A program made the translations under genes and the position numbers. 64,000 bases of DNA, from the NCBI GenBank assembly GCA_965221345.1, contig CBDCSD010000002.1:806001-870000 (forward strand), written 5' to 3'. Of the stretch, positions 60,200-64,000 are shown in pieces. The notes beneath the pieces were generated by a model. It had not been told where the DNA came from. It saw only the letters and a program-made list of their open reading frames with translations, and searched no databases. This DNA is from Bin5 sp965221345. GTDB taxonomy: Bacteria > Chloroflexota > Anaerolineae > Caldilineales > Caldilineaceae. Within the stretch, counting starts at the first letter, position 1. Each line of letters starts with the position of its first letter.

Positions 60200-61168
60200 C
60201 TAGCCAGTGGATTTGGCGGGAGTGGAGCTTTTCCTGAACCAGCGTTCGCGTTGGACGGGGTCGGAGATGGCGCGCAGGGATGCGGCCAGGAGGTTGAGGC
60301 TGAGCGTGGTGAGGAAAATGATCAGGCCGGGGAAGGCGACAATCCACCAGGCCGAAGTGATATATTGGCGGCCGCCGGCAATCATGAGACCCCAGGAGGG
60401 CTGGGGCAACTGGATGCCGAAGCCGAGAAAGCTCAGTCCCGCTTCGCTGAGAATGAGGGTTGCCACCTCTAACGTGCCCAGAATGATGAGGGGGGAGGCC
60501 ACGTTGGGGACGATATGGCGGAAGAGGATGCGGGTATTGGAATTGCCTATGGCGATGGCGGCGTCGATGAACGGTGAGTTGCGCAAGGCCAGGGTCTGGC
60601 CGCGGGCAAGACGCGTGTAGGCCATCCATCTGACGATAGCGAGCACGACGACCAGATTGAGGAAACCGGAGCCGATCGCGAAGAGCACCAGCAGCGCCAA
60701 CAGAAGGACGGGGATGCTCATCTGAATATCGACCAGGCGCATGATGATGTCATCGGCAGCGCCGCGGTAGTAACCGGCGATGATCCCCAGCAGGGTGCCG
60801 ATCAGGCCGGAGACGAGCGCGCTGCTGAACCCGACGGTCAACGAGACGCGGGCGCCAAAGATGATGCGGCTGAGGATGTCGCGTCCGAGTGGATCGGTGC
60901 CCAGAATGAAGGGAAAGCCGATTGGCGCGTTGTTTTCGTCCAGGGCGCGGGCCATGGGGGGCATGTTGCGCAGTTTCAGGTCCTGTCCAAGCGGATCGTG
61001 GGGCGCGACCAGTTCGGCGCCGACCGCCGAAATCAGAATCAGGGCGAGAATCGTAATCGCTACGAAGGTGACCGGATCACGCAGCAGGCCGCGCACGATG
61101 AGCCAACGGGTTGCGCTCTGCGAACGTGCCGTCCGTTCTTCGGGAAACAACGTTAGCTCGTCGGACAT
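60200..61168 (-). CDS. Peptide ABC transporter permease (DppC/OppC-like)
   Basis: A 322-residue permease with FVAITILALILISAVGAELVAPHDPLGQDL at the first membrane segment, the family block FILGTDPLGRDILSRIIFGARVSLTVG, and the ATPase-contact loop SPFIDAAIAIGNSNTRILFRHIVPN. It follows the DppB-like gene by 109 bp. No ATPase genes follow in the window, so this second peptide importer would need ATPases encoded elsewhere. Confidence 0.92.
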   Translation of the reverse strand: MSDELTLFPEERTARSQSATRWLIVRGLLRDPVTFVAITILALILISAVGAELVAPHDPLGQDLKLRNMPPMARALDENNAPIGFPFILGTDPLGRDILSRIIFGARVSLTVGFSSALVSGLIGTLLGIIAGYYRGAADDIIMRLVDIQMSIPVLLLALLVLFAIGSGFLNLVVVLAIVRWMAYTRLARGQTLALRNSPFIDAAIAIGNSNTRILFRHIVPNVASPLIILGTLEVATLILSEAGLSFLGFGIQLPQPSWGLMIAGGRQYITSAWWIVAFPGLIIFLTTLSLNLLAASLRAISDPVQRERWFRKSSTPAKSTG

Positions 61169-61277
61169 GGCCGCCTTGACTTCCTGAGAAGAGCGGAGGG
61201 AGCAGAAGGCTGCCCGTATTCCGCCAGGGCGTTAGGCAATACGCAGCGGGTAATTCGCAGCAGGCAATGCGTGTGGT

Positions 61278-62111
61278 TCACTGGAAACGGATCCTTGGGT
61301 TCAGGTATACATAGCTCAGATCGACGAGCAGATTGACCACGATCACCATGCAGGCGACCACGAAAACGGTCGCTTCAACCAGCGGCAGGTCTCGCCGTTG
61401 GAGCGCCTGCAAGGTCAGATAGCCGATGCCCGGCCAGGCGAAGACCGTCTCCACCAGGATCGCACCGTTGAGCATAGACGACAACATATCGCCGCTGATG
61501 GTGACGACGGGGATGGCGGCGTTTTTGAGGGCATGGACGAAGACGACGCGTCTTTCGGAAAGGCCCTTGGCGCGGGCGACGGTGATGTGGGGCTGGTTCA
61601 TCTCGTCCAGCATCGCGCTGCGGGTGATCTGGGAGATGCGTCCCAGGGGTGAAAGGCAGAGCGTCAAGGTCGGTAAAGCCATGAAGGAAAAGCCGCCATA
61701 GCCGGACGTCTTGAACCAGCCGAACTGGACAGCGAAGACGATGATCAGCATTAGCGCCATCCAGAAGTCGACCATGGATACACCCCCCAGCGAGAGGATG
61801 TTGATGAGCCTGTCGAGGTAGGTCTGCGGGCGGAGCGCGGCCGCGGCGCCGAGGAAGATGCCGATGGGCGCGGCCAGCAGAAAGGCTGCCGCGGCCAATC
61901 GGAAGGTGGCGGGCAGACGGTCCAACACCAGGCGCAGGGCCGATGTCTTCTGCCAGAAGGAGTCGCCGAAATCCAAGAGAATCGCGCGCACCGCGAATCT
62001 GGCATACTGCACTGGAATCGGATCGTTGAGGCCCAGCTGGTCGCGCACCTGCTGGACGCGTTCTTCCGAGGCTTCGACGCCCACCATGATACGAACGGGA
62101 TCACCTATCAC
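61278..62111 (-). CDS. Peptide ABC transporter permease (DppB/OppB-like), start uncertain
   Basis: DppB-like core: GDPVRIMVGVEASEERVQQVRDQLGLNDPIPVQYARF, then HITVARAKGLSERRVVFVHALKN and the ending DLSYVYLNPRIRFQ. From the GTG at 62111 the protein has 277 residues, but the first membrane segment typical of DppB is encoded in frame upstream (YLLRRSIHSIGVAFAVLTFVFVAGRVIGD, to about 62190) with no ATG, GTG or TTG in a sensible place. Either a rare start codon is used or a mutation removed the original one. Confidence 0.85.
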   Translation of the reverse strand: MIGDPVRIMVGVEASEERVQQVRDQLGLNDPIPVQYARFAVRAILLDFGDSFWQKTSALRLVLDRLPATFRLAAAAFLLAAPIGIFLGAAAALRPQTYLDRLINILSLGGVSMVDFWMALMLIIVFAVQFGWFKTSGYGGFSFMALPTLTLCLSPLGRISQITRSAMLDEMNQPHITVARAKGLSERRVVFVHALKNAAIPVVTISGDMLSSMLNGAILVETVFAWPGIGYLTLQALQRRDLPLVEATVFVVACMVIVVNLLVDLSYVYLNPRIRFQ

Positions 62112-62407
62112 ACGGCCCGCTACGAAGACGAATGTGAGAACAGCGAACGCGACGCCAATCGAGTGGATGGAGCGTCTGAGCAGATAGGGAAGAATTGGAT
62201 CGGCCTTTACTGCGGAGGAGCGAGAAGTGTGGAAAGAGGGAGCGGGAGTTGTTCTCTCCTCGCTCCTCTCCTCGTCGGAACAGAAATCATCTCATCTCCG
62301 AATGCTGCGTATCACGCATTACGTAGTCACTGTTTTTGCAGGACATGGCGCAATACGTGATACGCATTGGATATACGAGCCTCGACGGGCTGTGCAATCT
62401 GAGCCCG
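62112..62407. other. Spacer between binding-protein and DppB-like genes
   Basis: The first 80 bp encode the missing N-terminus of the DppB-like protein on the minus strand. The rest includes two GA-rich stretches and imperfect inverted repeats around CGTATCACGCATTACG and CAATACGTGATACGCATTG. Confidence 0.5.
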
Positions 62408-63988
62408 TTACTTAGCTGACATTTCCTTGGCCTGCAGGCGATGATCCAGCTTCACGTTCCAGTTCAGGTCTTCGCTGATCAGGTAGGCGAGATCCAGGTG
62501 GGCGATGAGGCCGTAGGCGGCATCGTCGTAGGCGACCTGTGCGGCCTCCTGCAGCTTCATGTCACGAGCGTCGCCCGAGAGAGTGCGCGCCTCTTCCCAC
62601 AGCGCATTTACCTCTGGGTTGCAGTAGAGTGAAACAACCCCGTCGCAGACGAAGTAGTTGACATAGGAGAACCAGAGATCGAGGATTTCGTTGCCGTGCA
62701 GATGGACGGCGACCCAGTTGGGCTGGCCTTCTACTTCCGCCCAGTTATGGCTGAACTGGGGATTGAAGGTGTCCGGGGGCATGACACTGACGGTGGCGTT
62801 GAAGCCGACTTCGTTGAGCATGTTGCCGATAGCCTGGATGACTTCGACGTGGCCGGCATGCAGGCCCTGGCGGGAGGCGAGCGTAAACTCCTGTCCCACA
62901 TCTACGCCGTCGGCTGCCGCGTCCTCGAGGAGGCCACGCGCCATGTCCGGATCATACGGATACGGCTGGAGGTCCGGGTTGTGCCCGGTGGCGGTCTCAT
63001 TGACGATCTGGCCGGTGATGGTAGCCGCTCCGCCCAGCAGCGTATTAACGATCTGCTCTTTGTCGATGGCCAGATTCAGCGCGCGGCGCACGCGGATGTC
63101 TTCAAACAGGCCCTTGTTGCCCATGCGGGCGAACATTGTCTCGACGCTGGCGACAGAGGCGCAGCGCAGGTTCTCGTCGCCCATGGCGGCATTGCACTGG
63201 TCGGGCGTCACGAACTGGGCAATGTGGACTTCGCCGGCCTGGGCAGCCGCGGCCCGGACGGTGTCCTCGGGCAGGAAGCGCCAGGTCAGCCGGTCAAAGG
63301 ATACCTTGCCGCCGGCGGCGTCGGGGTTGTCGTGGCCCCACCAGTCCGGGTTGACGACATAGGTAATCGACTCGCCGCGATTCCACTCGTCAAGCATGTA
63401 GGGGCCGGTGCCAATCAAGTTGGTGGAGTAGGTGTCCGGCTCCTCCTGAATCTGTTTGGCCGAGGTAATGGCGACGAAGTACATTTTCTCCAGCAGAATC
63501 GGGTCGGGATCGGCGGCGGATACGTTGACGCTGTATTCATCTACCGCTTCGGCGCTGAGGACACCGCCGACAAAGCCAGTGAGCGTGTTGACGAGGTCAG
63601 CCTCCCACATATAGTTGATGCTTGTCGCCACGGCTTCGCCGTTCAGCGGGGAACCGTCATGGAAGGTTACACCCTGGCGCAACTGGAATTGGATGGTATT
63701 GTCATCGATCCGTTCCCATTCGGTTGCGAGCAGGGGAATGATCTCGCCGGTGGAGAAGTTGCGCGTGACCAGCGTTTCGACAACGTTCAAACAGCCGTTG
63801 CAGTTGGTTTCAGCGGCGGCCAACGTTCCTTCCAAGGATGTCATTTCCTGGGCGACGGCGACGATGAGCTCGCTCTCCTCAGTATCCATCATGTCTCCGG
63901 CGTCTGCCGGCGCTGCAGCCGGCGCGACACACCCGGCGGCGAGCAGAAGCAGCAGCAGAACTGCCAGGGGAATAGCTGTACGAATCAT
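62408..63988 (-). CDS. Peptide ABC transporter substrate-binding lipoprotein (family 5)
   Basis: A 526-residue family-5 solute-binding protein. The signal peptide ends in the lipobox LAAGC (Cys20). Family features include IQFQLRQGVTFHDGSPLNGEAVATSINYM and LIGTGPYMLDEWNRGESITYVVNPDWWG, then IRVRRALNLAIDKEQIVNTLL. It is only distantly related to the family-5 protein at 12679 and so should bind a different ligand. It is first in an operon with DppB- and DppC-like permeases. The gene starts 12 bp from the window edge, so its promoter lies outside. Confidence 0.93.
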   Translation of the reverse strand: MIRTAIPLAVLLLLLLAAGCVAPAAAPADAGDMMDTEESELIVAVAQEMTSLEGTLAAAETNCNGCLNVVETLVTRNFSTGEIIPLLATEWERIDDNTIQFQLRQGVTFHDGSPLNGEAVATSINYMWEADLVNTLTGFVGGVLSAEAVDEYSVNVSAADPDPILLEKMYFVAITSAKQIQEEPDTYSTNLIGTGPYMLDEWNRGESITYVVNPDWWGHDNPDAAGGKVSFDRLTWRFLPEDTVRAAAAQAGEVHIAQFVTPDQCNAAMGDENLRCASVASVETMFARMGNKGLFEDIRVRRALNLAIDKEQIVNTLLGGAATITGQIVNETATGHNPDLQPYPYDPDMARGLLEDAAADGVDVGQEFTLASRQGLHAGHVEVIQAIGNMLNEVGFNATVSVMPPDTFNPQFSHNWAEVEGQPNWVAVHLHGNEILDLWFSYVNYFVCDGVVSLYCNPEVNALWEEARTLSGDARDMKLQEAAQVAYDDAAYGLIAHLDLAYLISEDLNWNVKLDHRLQAKEMSAK

Positions 63989-64000
63989 TACTTTTCGGAA

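Noticed and set aside
1..64000. tRNA or rRNA genes
   Set aside because: No cloverleaf-like sequence ending in CCA with conserved T-loop (GGTTCGANTCC) nor rRNA-like block was noticed by eye.

Overview
The window is about 60% GC and reads like part of a large genome of a heterotrophic bacterium, most probably a Chloroflexota member near Caldilineales. This is an inference from gene content: phytanoyl-CoA dioxygenase (PhyH) paralogues, sugar and peptide ABC systems with lipoprotein binding proteins, DUF1501/DUF1800 pairs, GH172/GH105/GH78 glycosidases, an enolase-superfamily dehydratase, corrinoid/URO-D proteins, and dense intergenic repeats. No rRNA, tRNA or CRISPR array was seen.

Layout. 0.6-6.1 kb (+): a sugar ABC importer (Tat lipoprotein binding protein and two permeases, no ATPase) followed 3 bp later by a divergent GroEL-like chaperonin whose position equivalent to GroEL D398 is His. 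17.3-6.2 kb (-): GH172, PhyH, a complete oligopeptide-type importer (binding protein, B, C, D, F), a GHL10-type glycosidase-like protein and an unknown protein. 17.4-25.9 kb: a lower-GC accessory block with IS3 remnants, orphan antitoxins, a coiled-coil/TIR protein with a small upstream ORF, a putative PD-(D/E)XK protein and a compact three-gene cassette starting with a TIGR04255-like gene. 26-31.8 kb: PhyH, a Thr/Pro-repeat surface protein, decayed copies of both, a MITE and an IS630. 39.4-31.8 kb (-): GH105-like, two DUF1800 copies, a chimeric DUF1501/GH105 fragment, DUF1501 and an NHL protein. 39.5-42.2 kb: RraA-like, a MazEF-like pair and an enolase-superfamily dehydratase. 42.4-55 kb: two more IS630 copies, an IS701-type element, a URO-D methyltransferase-like gene, a GH78 broken by a 20-bp tandem repeat, a PLD-like protein and an L-arabinose isomerase-like protein. 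57.7-55 kb (-): FAD oxidoreductase, unknown protein and corrinoid protein. 57.8-64 kb: a dead sugar permease, PhyH, and a second peptide importer (binding protein, B, C).

Most metabolic genes fit uptake and trimming of plant- or algal-type saccharides and peptides, with alpha-ketoglutarate-type dioxygenases next to them. The window is also rich in interspersed repeats: (i) a roughly 200-bp chain of GC hairpins in five copies, with compensatory stem changes between copies; (ii) a 286-bp TA-flanked MITE family, three of whose four copies directly abut an IS630; (iii) heptanucleotide arrays (TCAGTGG-like and TTTTTAG-like) in spacers between co-directional genes. The best candidates for something undescribed are the hairpin-chain repeat, the operon-embedded D398H chaperonin, and the 23.7-25.9 kb three-gene cassette.
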